From the NCBI RefSeq assembly GCF_037975245.1, contig NC_092581.1:10671303-10735302 (forward strand): a stretch of 64,000 nucleotides of DNA, in the 5' to 3' direction. The first letter of the stretch is position 1. Every line of letters starts with the position of its first letter. The stretch comes from Apostichopus japonicus. Lineage: Eukaryota > Echinodermata > Holothuroidea > Aspidochirotida > Stichopodidae. This document shows, one piece after another, positions 32,808 to 43,519 of this stretch. The translations under genes and the position numbers were made by a program. A model generated the notes under the pieces. That model searched no databases. It worked only from the letters and a program-made list of their open reading frames with translations, and was not told the origin of the DNA.

Positions 32808-33190
32808 GCAAACAAATCGTCGTTGTAACGGCATACCATGGGGGGTTTTCGAGAAGAGGGAGACACCCTCTACAACGCCTCTGTCGCTATCCAGGGGGCA
32901 CTTTTTTCGTAACGGGCGTAAGAGGACCCAAAAAGTAGGCCCAGCGGGGAAACTAAATGCGAATTTGACAAGCTTTTTTGGCAAACAAATCGTCGTAGTA
33001 GTGGCATACCATTGGGGTTTCGAGTAGAGGGGGACACCCTCTACAATCCTTCTGTCGCTATCCCGGGTGAACCTATTTGTAGCGGGAGTAAGAGAACCCA
33101 GAAAGTAGTCACAGCGGGGAAACTAAATGCGAATTTGACAAGCTTTTTTGGCAAACAAACTGTCTTTTTAACGGCGAACCATTGGGGGGG
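32808..33190. repeat. Tandem repeat, unit about 177 bp, just over two copies
   Basis: The unit begins TTTGGCAAACAAATCGTCGT and contains GACACCCTCTACAA, CTGTCGCTATCC and AGCGGGGAAACTAAATGCG. A second copy starts near 32,980 and a third breaks off at about 33,190 in a G run. The minus-strand frame at 32,523-32,984 (153 codons) overlaps one copy; its other half is unique. It has no motif and is not called as a gene. Partial LTR or mobile-element origin is possible. Confidence 0.65.
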
Positions 33191-33204
33191 GGGGGGGTGT
33201 TCGA

Positions 33205-33289
33205 GTATGTATATATATAAATATATATATATATATATTAATATATATATATATTAAAATATATATTAATACATATTAATATTTATATA

Positions 33290-33332
<43 letters not shown>
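33205..33332. repeat. Interrupted (TA)n / ATTAATAT tract
   Basis: TA repeats broken by AAATATA and ATATTAATAT units, then pure TA to 33,332. It follows a 14-base G run. Confidence 0.9.
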
Positions 33333-33335
<3 letters not shown>

Positions 33336-33766
33336 GTGGGGAAGGGGTACCACCTTCTGCGAGAGACAGTGAACCTACCTTGAAACTACCCAGTGACCTC
33401 TCAGCTCCTATTGCGTATTTTTTGGAACTAAACTTCTTACTGGCCATTGTCAATCGCATTTCTTTTCTTGTTAATTGCATAATTGTATTTCCCATAGCCT
33501 GGTTGTTCTATTGCATTTTTAATCTATCTGATCAAAATTGCAATTTTACAATAATTGCAAGTCTAGTATGTGCATGAGTTATTTAGCAATATATAATAAT
33601 CATATAGGGGGAAAACGGTACCCGGGGTCCGATTTGACCAATTTCGGGTATTCCGGTTTTCCCCAGCTGCATTACCATTGCAATACTGATCTCATACGGT
33701 GTATTTTATTTCTGAATGGACTTTATACTTAACCGTTTTGTCAGTTACGTGACTGTCAACGTATAC

Positions 33767-34415
33767 CAGGCCTCGACAAAAAAACCTAAAAATACTCGCC
33801 AACTGGCGACCGAGTCTAAAATTCTACTCGCCGAAACGTTAACTTTACATTTTTTCTGTCGCTAAATGTTTGTGTGATATAAGCCTAGGTAGTATGGCCT
33901 AACTTAGGATATCGCGTTATAGTGTTACTGTTAGTTGTTTACAGCAAAAACGATCTATTTAAATTGTGTTCGTCAAAGTGTTTAAAACATGATATATATA
34001 TATATGAAAATATAAAACGGTGAAACAATGTTTATGACTTGGTTTGTATGAGTGACCACAAATAGGCCTATAAGCAATGGCATGGCTGACCATATGTAAC
34101 TTTCACTGGACATGACATCAGACTACTGTACCAGTGTATGTGTTAGTATCGTTAACAAGTTAAGATCACGCTTGGTACTGGCAATAATTATTATCATCGA
34201 TTATTAATGAGTGTCCAACTTGCAGCTTTCACTGGTCGAGTTAAACATTATGCCAAATTTGTTGATTGGCTCACAAGTTAAAAGTAAGCCTATCGTATAA
34301 AGGCAGTGAGCGAATGAGCCACTCGCCAAATTGTAGAGCGTAATGCATTTTTTCTCGCCAGTCGCAAAATTCTAATCGCCATTGGCGAGTTGGCGACCGC
34401 CTTTGTCGAGGCCTG
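33767..34415. mobile_element. Non-autonomous hAT-type element, 649 bp, with 8-bp target duplication
   Basis: The ends are perfect inverted repeats CAGGCCTCGAC / GTCGAGGCCTG, followed inward by CTCGCCAACTGGCGAC-type sequence in both arms. The flanking octamer ACGTATAC is present on both sides (33,759-33,766 and 34,416-34,423). A CAG-starting TIR with an 8-bp duplication is diagnostic of the hAT superfamily. There is no transposase: the minus frame at 34,290-34,568 is terminal sequence. Confidence 0.9.
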
Positions 34416-34423
34416 ACGTATAC

Positions 34424-35573
34424 CAAACTTTTCTTTAGATAAATCGTTAAAAAGCAGCATACTCAGTAAGATCAGGATACACAGGATTATTTCAGATTGA
34501 CAGAGTTGCGTGCGGTATACGTTATAGTCGATATTTGTTATTATCACTTTGCGAGACGCTTTGCGCACTATAGAAAATCAAAAATAGATGGCGGCATCTC
34601 GTTTTATATGTCTTGAGGGTGTTCCGTTTTCCTCGGGAATGCGGAGGGGCCCGGAGGCGGCCCATATTACCCTCAACCCATCTGCTCTCGCTGTGAAACC
34701 TTCCTTTTCTTCTTCACCACCCAAACGTTCTGAAAACAAAATAAATATTATGACTGAAAAAATGTCTAAAAAGTCATTTCAGTATAGGTCCACATCGGAC
34801 TATTTTCCAACAATGGCAGATGTACACTAGTAACTCTAATTGTGGAATGCAGGGACGTAAATCCTCTGGGTTAGGAGTGGGGTTGGGGTTGGGGTGAGGT
34901 GGGGTGGAGTGGGGTTGGGGTGGGGGTGTCACCTAGCCTATCAGCAATAGTTGACTCCAATTCTGACATTTATTCTCGAAGCAGAACGGTATTCATTCCA
35001 TATTCCGTCGGTTCACACGTACCTGGTCAGGAATTATACCTAATAGCCTACATTGGGTATAAAGGGAGATTGGAAATGTTATGAAGCATTACATGGGGGA
35101 AATGATAAAGCGCCTCGTTTTGAATAGGTTATTGGTCAAAGATATGTATATTTATCAAAGGTTATTGGCCTGCATTCATATTGCCAAACTTTTTAACAGA
35201 GCAGGGCATTGGAATAGATTCTAGAGAATTGCAATTTTTTATCTTTCTGATAAGCGTTTTTTTGCCTTAAAAGTCGCAACGAGAGAACGATATTTACCAA
35301 ATACTAAAGCTTCCTTCTGCTTACCCCGTGGACCCCCAGAAGGGCTTTCATGATAAACAAAATCCAGAGAAAGTAAAATCCTATCCTCATTCACACTTTT
35401 AGTTTTGTACTTTATTGTCGCTACGAGAGAACAAGAAATATCTGGAAACACTGTTGCTTCCGGGAGGTTCCCCTGGAGCCCCACTACGGCACTGACATAG
35501 CTTAAATTCCAGACAATTTTGGATTAAATGTTTTTTTTTTCTGACAGACAATTTTTTTCTAAAACTGTTGCAG
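34424..35573. other. Intergenic, no gene seen
   Basis: Includes a GGGGTTGGGGT-type G-rich minisatellite (about 34,875-34,928). Two related segments near 35,275-35,400 and 35,405-35,490 share (A)GTCGC(A)ACGAGAGAAC and a CCCC(G/C)TGGA block; these are probably decayed repeats. Confidence 0.5.
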
Positions 35574-35611
35574 CGTCCGTATGGCAAGCCGTTTTAACAT
35601 TTACCTCGCAA

Positions 35612-35966
35612 TTCGACTTAAGTCGAATACATTTCACTTAAGTGGAATACATTCTACTTAAGTGAAATGTTATTCCACTTAAGTAAAATGTATTCCACTT
35701 AAGTGGAATTCAATTTCACTTAAGTGGAAATGGATATTTCTATTTCACTTAAGTGGAAATGCATTCCACTTAAGTGGAATTGTATTCCACTTAAGTGAAA
35801 TTGTATTCCACTTAAGTGGAATGCATTTTCACTTAAGTGGAATTGTATTCCACTTAAGTGGAATACAATTTCACTCAAGTGGAATCATATCTTTTGGGCG
35901 TCAATTTCACTTAAGTGGAATTCTGTTCTGCTTAAGTAAAATACAATTCCACTTAAGTGGAATTGT
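35612..35966. repeat. Palindrome array, left end of element C
   Basis: About 16 units of the perfect or near-perfect palindrome TTCCACTTAAGTGGAAT and its half-variants (TTTCACTTAAGTGGAA, TTCCACTTAAGTGAAA), at roughly 17-24 bp intervals. The outermost unit is CGACTTAAGTCG, the same as at the other end. Likely transposase-binding sites; each unit can form a hairpin. Confidence 0.93.
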
Positions 35967-36071
35967 TGATATGTGGCATATATATAAATACAATTTAGGG
36001 TAATGTTCGTCGTAACGCATTCAATTGCTCATCACATATAATGATGTATTCGATCCTCGTTGCACGTGTAC

Positions 36072-36371
36072 TTCATGGCTATGGCTATTCATTCACATCT
36101 AACATTGCTGGAATGCGATCAAATAATTGTTGTTGCTAGAGACACAATTCGAAGTTTTGTTTCCTCACTTGCACAGGGGAATAATCAGTATGATGCACAA
36201 CAGAAGCGACTTACATCTTGTTTAAGTAACATAAGCAGAATTCGTAAGTTTTTAGATAGTGAAACTTTTGACGAAATAAAAGATTCCATCCCAAACCCGA
36301 AATCCACAAAAAGTAATACGTTCTCTTGCCCTTGTCAATGCGTTTCCGGCTGTAGCTCCAACCACTTGTAA
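36072..36371 (+). CDS. Hypothetical protein near the left end of element C
   Basis: An open frame of 99 codons from ATG 36,072 to TAA 36,371, just inside the left palindrome array. The middle looks like helical protein (RDTIRSFVSSLAQGNNQYDA, then RLTSCLSNISRIRKFLD). The C-terminus has a Cys cluster, CPCQCVSGC. No family is recognised and there is no splice evidence. It could be a real small gene, an exon, or chance. Confidence 0.28.
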   Translation, partial: FMAMAIHSHLTLLECDQIIVVARDTIRSFVSSLAQGNNQYDAQQKRLTSCLSNISRIRKFLDSETFDEIKDSIPNPKSTKSNTFSCPCQCVSGCSSNHL

Positions 36372-36770
36372 AGTATTTGTTATGGCTTTATTTCGGTAAT
36401 GGTATTCGTCAGGTACCAGGTCAGGTACGTTCGTACACACCTTGCACAGATGTTAAAGGCGATATCGCTCGTAGACTTTTTTTTGAGGGCGCTGGCATTT
36501 TCGAGGTTTCAGCGAGGTTTAGTGGGACTCCGAAAACTCACGTGACCTCGGTGACAAATTTAGATCAGTGAATAGCACAGGCAAGCGTATGCGTAACAAG
36601 CCCGTACCCATGCACACATAATGTTATAACACAGCATTTCAGATTATTGTACTGTTTACTGCAAAGGATTTTCGTACGCGATAGTTTGTTGTTTGTGTGC
36701 CTTTTGAGTAAAGAATACTGTACGATTTTCGTACAAATACATTCGATAAGACTAGAGTATAGTGACAATC

Positions 36771-39700
36771 ATGGAAAAGGGATCAGGGCAAGGAGAATCG
36801 GGCGAAAGAAAACGACCTTATCCTGGAACGAGCGTAGGTTCAAGTGGAGGAAAGCCATTGTTGCATGGACCTGACAAAAACAGCAGTGCAAAGGAACAAC
36901 AGCGACGAAGAGATGCCACGAAGATCTATCTTCTACGTTCCTACGTAAACTGGCAAATGGAGAAAGAACTCTACAAACATGTCCACGATTTGACTTCTGT
37001 TAGCAACGCAGATTTCGCAGAACATTTGCTTCAGGATCACACAAAAAGGTAATGATTTGCTAAGCTAGGCTAAAACTGTATAGGGTAATACTAGTACATA
37101 GTAGTACTACAGGGTATTGTCCTAGGTAACTGTCAGTATTGCGAAGTACAGAAAACTGCAAAGTTCGGACACCCCTAAGAAATACACGATTTCACCATGA
37201 TAACCTACAAGCGAAAGCCAATATCACTAAAAACTGGGAAGCTACAGTTATTTCCTCTCCAAAATGACCCGTGCGCAAGTATGTACGTACATATCTGTCA
37301 ATAAAATGAAGATAGTTTTTGGGGTATTTTAAGGCTTAGGTGTTCGAACTTCGCAGTGTCTCTGCTATTGTATTTGTAACATACATGATTTGATGAGCCT
37401 AGGCTTTGTAACTAGGCCTATCATTCATTATTTTTCCAATGGACCTAGCGTATGCTAACCTTATCATACTTATCCTAGCACAAAATAGCAGTAAGTTGTA
37501 TTACTGAGTCATCATCATCACTGTTTGTGAATGCTTGTCATGAGGATACTGTATAGGCCGTGGCTATTCTTACGACTAGTCGTAACAATTATTTATAAAC
37601 TATTCTTACGGCAAATTCAAGTGCAGTAAAGTAAATAAAGCAACTGCGCATGTAGTAGGGGTAACCCAAACATAACCCTAAACCTCAATCCTAACCCTAA
37701 CCGGAAGTTATTGTTACTCCTCATCGTAAAATTAGTACTCCTAATCATAAAAATAGCAACTGCCCATGCGTAGTCGGAAATTATTCTTACGACTAGTCGT
37801 AAGAATAGCCACTTTGTACTGTATACAGTTAAAAATTAAAATATACTTCCTAAAGAAGACTGACAGGGACTGGGGGTCTTTAGTTTCACTCCTCATATTT
37901 ATGCCATGGAAAGCTGGGCCTTCTCATCACCAAAAAGTAAACTGTTTTTTTGCCTCAACAAATTGATGGAAATATATTTTCTAACCACTAGGCCTAGGTG
38001 ATCTGTTCATCCCCACCCCCTCCAGGTTCTAAATTGTTATCAGCTGTCCTTGTTTGAGGAATAATTCTTGTGAATGAGCATTTGAAAGAAAAGCCTCACC
38101 TATGCCCAGTCATAATTAACTAGGCATACTGTATAACATAGGACTAAGGCCTAGTATTAGTAATAAGTATCTGAATTTAGTGTTCATAGTAACTGTATTC
38201 CCTAATTTTGTAATATACACCAGTGAGGAAGGCCTACTGTGCTGTAAAAGTACAACCACATGGACCTGCAATTTTTCCTATAAAAATAATGCATCTACAT
38301 AAATAATTTAGAATCACTACTAACTGATTCACATGTTTTCACACCGCTGCGTATGCAACTAGACCTTAGGTTTTTCTAAGGTCAGCCACAGCCAGCATAT
38401 ATGCAATCAAGTTTTAATGGTTCATTTGGGAAACAGGGTGTTATACTGTTATCTACTGACTGTCTGTCCAATATTCCAGCAATCATGTGTACATTTCTGT
38501 GTTTGGGATTTTTGAAGGAACCCAACTGCTATGCAAGAAATTAGGTAAATTAGCCTCACAAATTGAGGGACCATATTAGTACATATAGCTATACCTATAT
38601 AAACCTTTATATAGCCATGCCTGGAGGTAAGAAAATACCAGTTTTTTTGTGTAGGCCTGATGCTCATACTTAATGATGCTGTGCTAAGTTATCATATTTT
38701 TTATATATAGTCAGTACTATGCTTGTTTTTGTTCAGCTTCTTCTGAATGATCTGATGTTTAGTGTTCAAAAATTATAATATCTGGTCAATTCCATGATAA
38801 GGTCAACATCATACCAAAAAATTTAAAATCATTGTACATTAAAATTGTATAAGTTTCCAATAAATAGAATACTTGTAGTTACTAAAAATAATTTTTTCAC
38901 CCCCGAAACATCATTTGTTTGATTATGGGGTCAGTTATAACAAATGGTTCCCGTTGTAACTAAATTATGAAAAATACAGTGAAATTCATTTTGTGCAGAT
39001 TTGTACATAGTAATCATAGATATCATCAGTTTTTTGGACTAATTATATCTGCTATAGCATAGTGTTCACTTAATAGCTTCAATTTTTTTCGACATCAAGG
39101 CATTAGACAATAGTGGTGAATTGAAAACACCCTCCATTTACTGTCACGCGAGTCACAAAATTTACTGTTTTTGTTTTTTTTCTCCTTGCCTGCACAATAG
39201 TTTTACCCCAATTAATGAATATCAAGTCTACACATAGATACCAAAGGGATTACTGAATTTTCCTTTCCAGAAGATATTCAAATTTTGCGGAAAATCACCC
39301 TTTATGAATGTCACGCGAGTCACGTCACGCTAGTCACGTCAAATCAAGATAGTGTTTCTACCTATTTACTGTGTGTTGGACTAATTATATTTGCTATATA
39401 GCATAGTGCTCACTTCATAGCTTCAATTTTATTTTGATATCAAGGCATTAGACAACAGTGGTAAATAGAAAACAGTAAATACCCTCGATTTACTGTCACG
39501 GAGTCACAAAATTGACTGTTTTTTTTTTCTCCTTGCCTGCACAATAGTTTTACCCCAATTAATGAATATCAAGTCTTCACATAGATACCAAAAGGATTAC
39601 TGAATTTTCCTTTTCAGAAGATATTCAAACTTTGCAGAAAATCACCCTTTATGAATGTCACGCGAGTCACGTCACGCGAGTCACGTCAAATCAAGAAAGT

Positions 39701-42700
39701 GTTTCTACCTATTTACTGTGTGAAAATTACAGGGATGTTATCTAGTTTGATGAATGAATCACTGATTAAAGATATCATATATGCATTCCCCTTTAATTAG
39801 GCAACTTGAATAATATGGGCACACATAATGCAACTAATTATCATAATTTCATTTGAAATATCAGAATTTAAAATCATGCATATTTATTCGCAATATAATG
39901 CCTATTTTATCACCACATTTGGAAAGTTAGCACATGTCATTGACTTTTTAGTATTATACTAAAACATAATCTACATTTGTATCTGGCAAAGTCATGTGCT
40001 ATGTCTTGACAACCTTAAGGTCTTAACTGCTCAATCATTCCCAAAATCCTATGAGCAAATGTATCTTCTCAAATATTACACTTTTGGTTTATTCAAATAT
40101 GACAAATGAGAATGGTAATTTGAATCACATTTTGATAGATCTGTTTCTTCTATAACTTTCAAATGAGTGACTTCAACAGACTAAATATTGTTATAAATAT
40201 TAATTGACAAAATATATTGCCTGAACAACTGTACTACCCGTACAGTATATTACCTACTGTCTGCAGTCATGAAGGTTACTCCGGGACATTAATATCATCT
40301 GGACATTCCCAAGGGAAGTACCTTTTGGACACTTTCTAGACCAATGAATGTTATATTTCACTATGCAAGATCTGTACCTTCAATTCACTACTGCATTTGG
40401 TCTAGAACTATCCGAAAAATGAACTTGTCACGCGAGTCACGTTTTCTTGTCACGCGAGTCACAATACATCTTCATCGTTATTTTCATGCGTTACAACTTT
40501 TTTTCAAAGTTGCATAGCAATTGAGGTAGAGGTATTTTTCAACTTCAGTATGACTATAAAAAGTGATTGGAAATTTTTTAATAAGACATAAGATATCAAA
40601 CATTTGTGTATGCATTCTGATTTTTGCTAATAGTAACTGTCATGCGAGTCACGTTTAGTTTTTCACCAATTTCACCCCCAATACTTGAGGTATAAATATT
40701 TTTTCTCTACTGTTGTAAGCATTAAGGCGTACATTCACTGCTACATTAATGCTTTTCTCCCAGGTAATTTCTTTATTTGTTAAATGATATCAAATAGAGA
40801 GGAATTTGAGTAAAAATGTCACGCGAGTCACCATGGAATTGACCATCTATTAAATTTGGTGGCCGAAACTATCTCTTGTGGAGAGTAATCTAGCGTTAAA
40901 TTAATGGTAGTCTGAAATCAAGCTATTCATGTAATTAGGAATTTTTCACAATGGTGGGCTTATGTCATGGAGTAAGCTAGCATCTCAATTCTCACTCATG
41001 AAACCAACTGCTCACATAAACAGGAAGTTTACACAGTAGGTAAATAATGAGTGTACATCAAACTTTGATCAAAAGACTGGACATCTTTTAGCGATATGAA
41101 ACCAATCAGTTCACTAAGACAGGAAGTTTACATAGTAAATTTTACATTGACATGTGAGCTCAAGTTGTTGGGCAAGCAGTTGGGCAACACCAAATTATCC
41201 TTACAATTCTTGAAAGGTACCGCGGTTTATGGATATGTTGAAGAAGAGTATGAAAGAATATCTCATCCTTATCTGGGTTTAAATCAATGTGGGTTAACAA
41301 TATGTTATTATTGAAATCTGCCTAAGTGTTTGTTTGTTACTTTTCTCTTTCATATTTTTTCTTGGGTAGGTATGATAAAAACATGTATGTTTGTAATGAT
41401 TTGGTCATTACCAGATTCATTACGCATACAATTAAGCTTGGGGTGTACAGTAAAACTACTATTTCAGTTATATGATTTACGGACAATTTTTTTTGTTTCA
41501 TTGTATAGGTTTCAAATGCATCTTTTCCGGAAAGATGCTGAAAGTCAAACAGAGGCATTCTCAGCAGCTGTCACCACAGAAAGATCAGTGGACACTCAGA
41601 AAGGAGAAGGTAAATTTATGTTTATCCTTGCATGAATTACAGACTGGAAGAGCAGTGCTAATCTTATCTGATCTGATGTGATTAGAAAAATAATACAATT
41701 TCATTCTCATTAAATTCCAAAAGAAAAGAAAAAGATGGTAGCATATTGCTCATCCACTAAAAAGCATACATGTGTATGAGAATTTATAAAAGTTAGTGGG
41801 CCTGATATTATCAGGATCTTCTTTAGAGGCAAACTGACTAGTAACAGTAAATTCAAGAGACACAATAGAGCCTGGAACAGAGAGGACATGGTGAACACAA
41901 AGAAAGAAGTTAATGGTGTATTGAACAAAAGGAGTCAGTGAAAGCAGAGGTATTTAGATAAACTGTGGAGTACAAAGCGAGGATTAAGTAAGGAGAGAGG
42001 GCGAATAAACTATAGCAGAATACAGAGATGGCGCAGGATAAAGTTAGTCATGTCCTTCCTGTATATTGAGTCCATTCAGTTGAATGGTGCTAGGGCACTC
42101 CGTCCACTCTCTCTATCTCTGCTGTGGTGTACTATGTCTGAGATGATTAGTCTACGAATTTAGTTACCTGTTGGGACATGTCTTTAATGGTATGATTGCT
42201 TTCTAGTCACTTCGCCCAACTGCCATTTCGCCCAACCAGCCTGGTCATTTCGCCCAACCAGCCTGGTCATTCGCCCAACCAGCATGGTCATTTCGCCCAA
42301 CCATCATAGTCATTTCGCCCAACCAGCATGGTCATTTCGCCCAACCGTGTCGGTCATTTCGCCCAACCTTATTTTTACTAATATTCAGTCAGAATAATAT
42401 TACTTTTTCTATACCACAAGTTCAATTTGACTTATTTTGGGTTAGGTTACTTCGTAATAGGTAAATAAAAAAGTGAGGTCCACTCGATATCGATCGGAGT
42501 CTGAGCAGTTATTTCGGGTATAATGGGAGGATTACACTACTTTAGGCGTTTACGCATATAATGGAAGTTATATTATTATACAAACACAGGGGAATAGGTC
42601 TTCATAAAAACCTATCAAACCAAACCCCTAAAACACTATTCCATCCTACTGACTAACAATTCCCGAACGTTTCCTTATTAAATATAAACCCGTCCGTAAT

Positions 42701-43519
42701 ATTGAATTACTATATTTAATCAATGTAACCACTTTATCAATATAACCACATATGTAATCACATATGTAATCAATTTAACCACGACTTCAAGCTTCCTTAA
42801 TACTCGGTTCGTATCCCGTAACGTTAACAATTCCCGAACGTTTACTATATCAAACCTATCAAACCTAACCCCTAAAACACTGATCCATCCTCAAGATTCC
42901 TTAATATTCGGTTCGTATCCTGTAACGTTACAAATTCCCGAACGTTTCCTTTTGAAATATCATATTTAATCAAGGTAAGGTTGGGCGAAATGGCAGTTGG
43001 GCGAAATGGTTGTTGGGCAAAGTGTCCTGCTTCCGTATGATTGGGGAGCTGAAAGTGTTCCCCTACTGGAGTCTCCATTTTCATGGTATTGACTTGTGAC
43101 TAGAACTGCTTCTTGAGGGTGGTCTTGGTTTCACCAACATACTCGTAACTTCAATGTCCTCTAAACTCAATGACACCATTTAAATTGAAATATCAGTTTC
43201 CAGTGCTGCATAAGTGTGATAAGTTCTAAACAAAAGGTATATTTTTAGTCACAGCCATAGAAGCTATAGCAGGATACTTGCAATCTAGTAACTCTTGTTT
43301 TATGTAATCTCTACAGATACTCCTGATCCAGTTACTTCAACACCTCTCAAGAAGCCATCTGCCAATGTTCTGTCCAATGTCACCAGTAGGATTAGATATG
43401 GAGCAGCATGGGAGAGAAACCTCAGACTATACGAATACACATTGCCACATTTACATGATCCTGAACAAAAGAGATCATACATATGGCAGGGGCAAGCACT
43501 TTTCCCAGACTTTTGTTGA
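36771..43519 (+). CDS. Three-exon gene of unknown function inside element C (193 aa)
   Basis: Exon 1 is 36,771-37,048 (ATG to AG|GTAATG), exon 2 is 41,509-41,609 (acceptor TTGTATAG, donor G|GTAAAT) and exon 3 is 43,317-43,519 (acceptor CTCTACAG, stop TGA). Phases match at both introns, giving 582 nt. The N-terminus is basic and low-complexity (KRPYPGTSVGSSGG). Then comes a helical block, QQRRRDATKIYLLRSYVNWQ and DLTSVSNADFAEHLLQDHTK, which resembles the N-terminal region of multicopy uncharacterised deuterostome proteins (basic KIYL..x..W block, then an (A/E)-x-LL-x-x-H helix), a guess from memory. Exon 2 adds AESQTEAFSAAVTTE and exon 3 a WERNLRLYEYTLPHL region. Intron 1 holds two nested elements and intron 2 one. 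It may be the element's own DNA-binding or accessory protein, or a captured host gene. No catalytic motif is seen. Confidence 0.6.
37560..37812. mobile_element. 253-bp MITE with palindromic termini, in intron 1
   Basis: The termini are perfect 26-bp inverted repeats beginning GTGGCTATTCTTACGA; the inner 16 bases (TTACGACTAGTCGTAA) are themselves a palindrome. The interior includes CCCTAAACC and CCTAACCCTAACC, which resemble degenerate telomeric repeats. An obvious target duplication is absent. Confidence 0.85.
38783..40845. mobile_element. 2.06-kb TIR element with repeated GTCACGCGAGTCAC motif, in intron 1
   Basis: The ends are inverted copies of TGGTCAATTCCATG (38,783-38,796 and 40,832-40,845). 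Between 39,143 and 40,831 the 14-mer GTCACGCGAGTCAC or a one-base variant occurs about ten times, always in the same orientation. No open reading frame of note. The element is nested in intron 1 of the 193-aa gene. Confidence 0.7.
39030..39716 (+). repeat. Tandem duplication, unit about 343 bp
   Basis: Unit 1 (about 39,030-39,372) and unit 2 (about 39,373-39,716) share TTGGACTAATTATAT, GCATAGTG.TCACTT.ATAGC, ATCAAGGCATTAGACAA, CTCCTTGCCTGCACAATAGT, TTACCCCAATTAATGAATAT and AAGATATTCAAA, ending in paired GTCACGCGAGTCAC motifs. They are highly similar, so the duplication looks recent relative to the host element. Confidence 0.9.
42208..43024. mobile_element. 0.8-kb MITE with TTCGCCCAAC subterminal repeats, in intron 2
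   Basis: The left arm (42,208-42,368) is a tandem array of a 22-bp unit, CATTTCGCCCAACCAGCCTG, with about seven copies. The right end (42,978-43,024) carries three inverse copies (GTTGGGCGAAATGGCA). The termini are CACTTCGCCCAAC and, inverted, CACTTTGCCCAAC. The middle has diverged direct repeats around AATTCCCGAACGTTTCCTT and GGTTCGTATCC(C/T)GTAACGTT. Confidence 0.82.

Noticed and set aside
32523-32984. 153-codon minus-strand frame
   Set aside because: It overlaps a 177-bp tandem repeat and has no recognisable domain; possible mobile-element debris.
35612-35966. CRISPR-like array of regularly spaced palindromic repeats
   Set aside because: Eukaryotic context, no unique spacers of constant length, and a mirrored array plus inverted termini 11 kb away mark it as transposon subterminal repeats.
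37675-37702. Interstitial telomere
   Set aside because: Only a few degenerate CCCTAA units inside a defined MITE.
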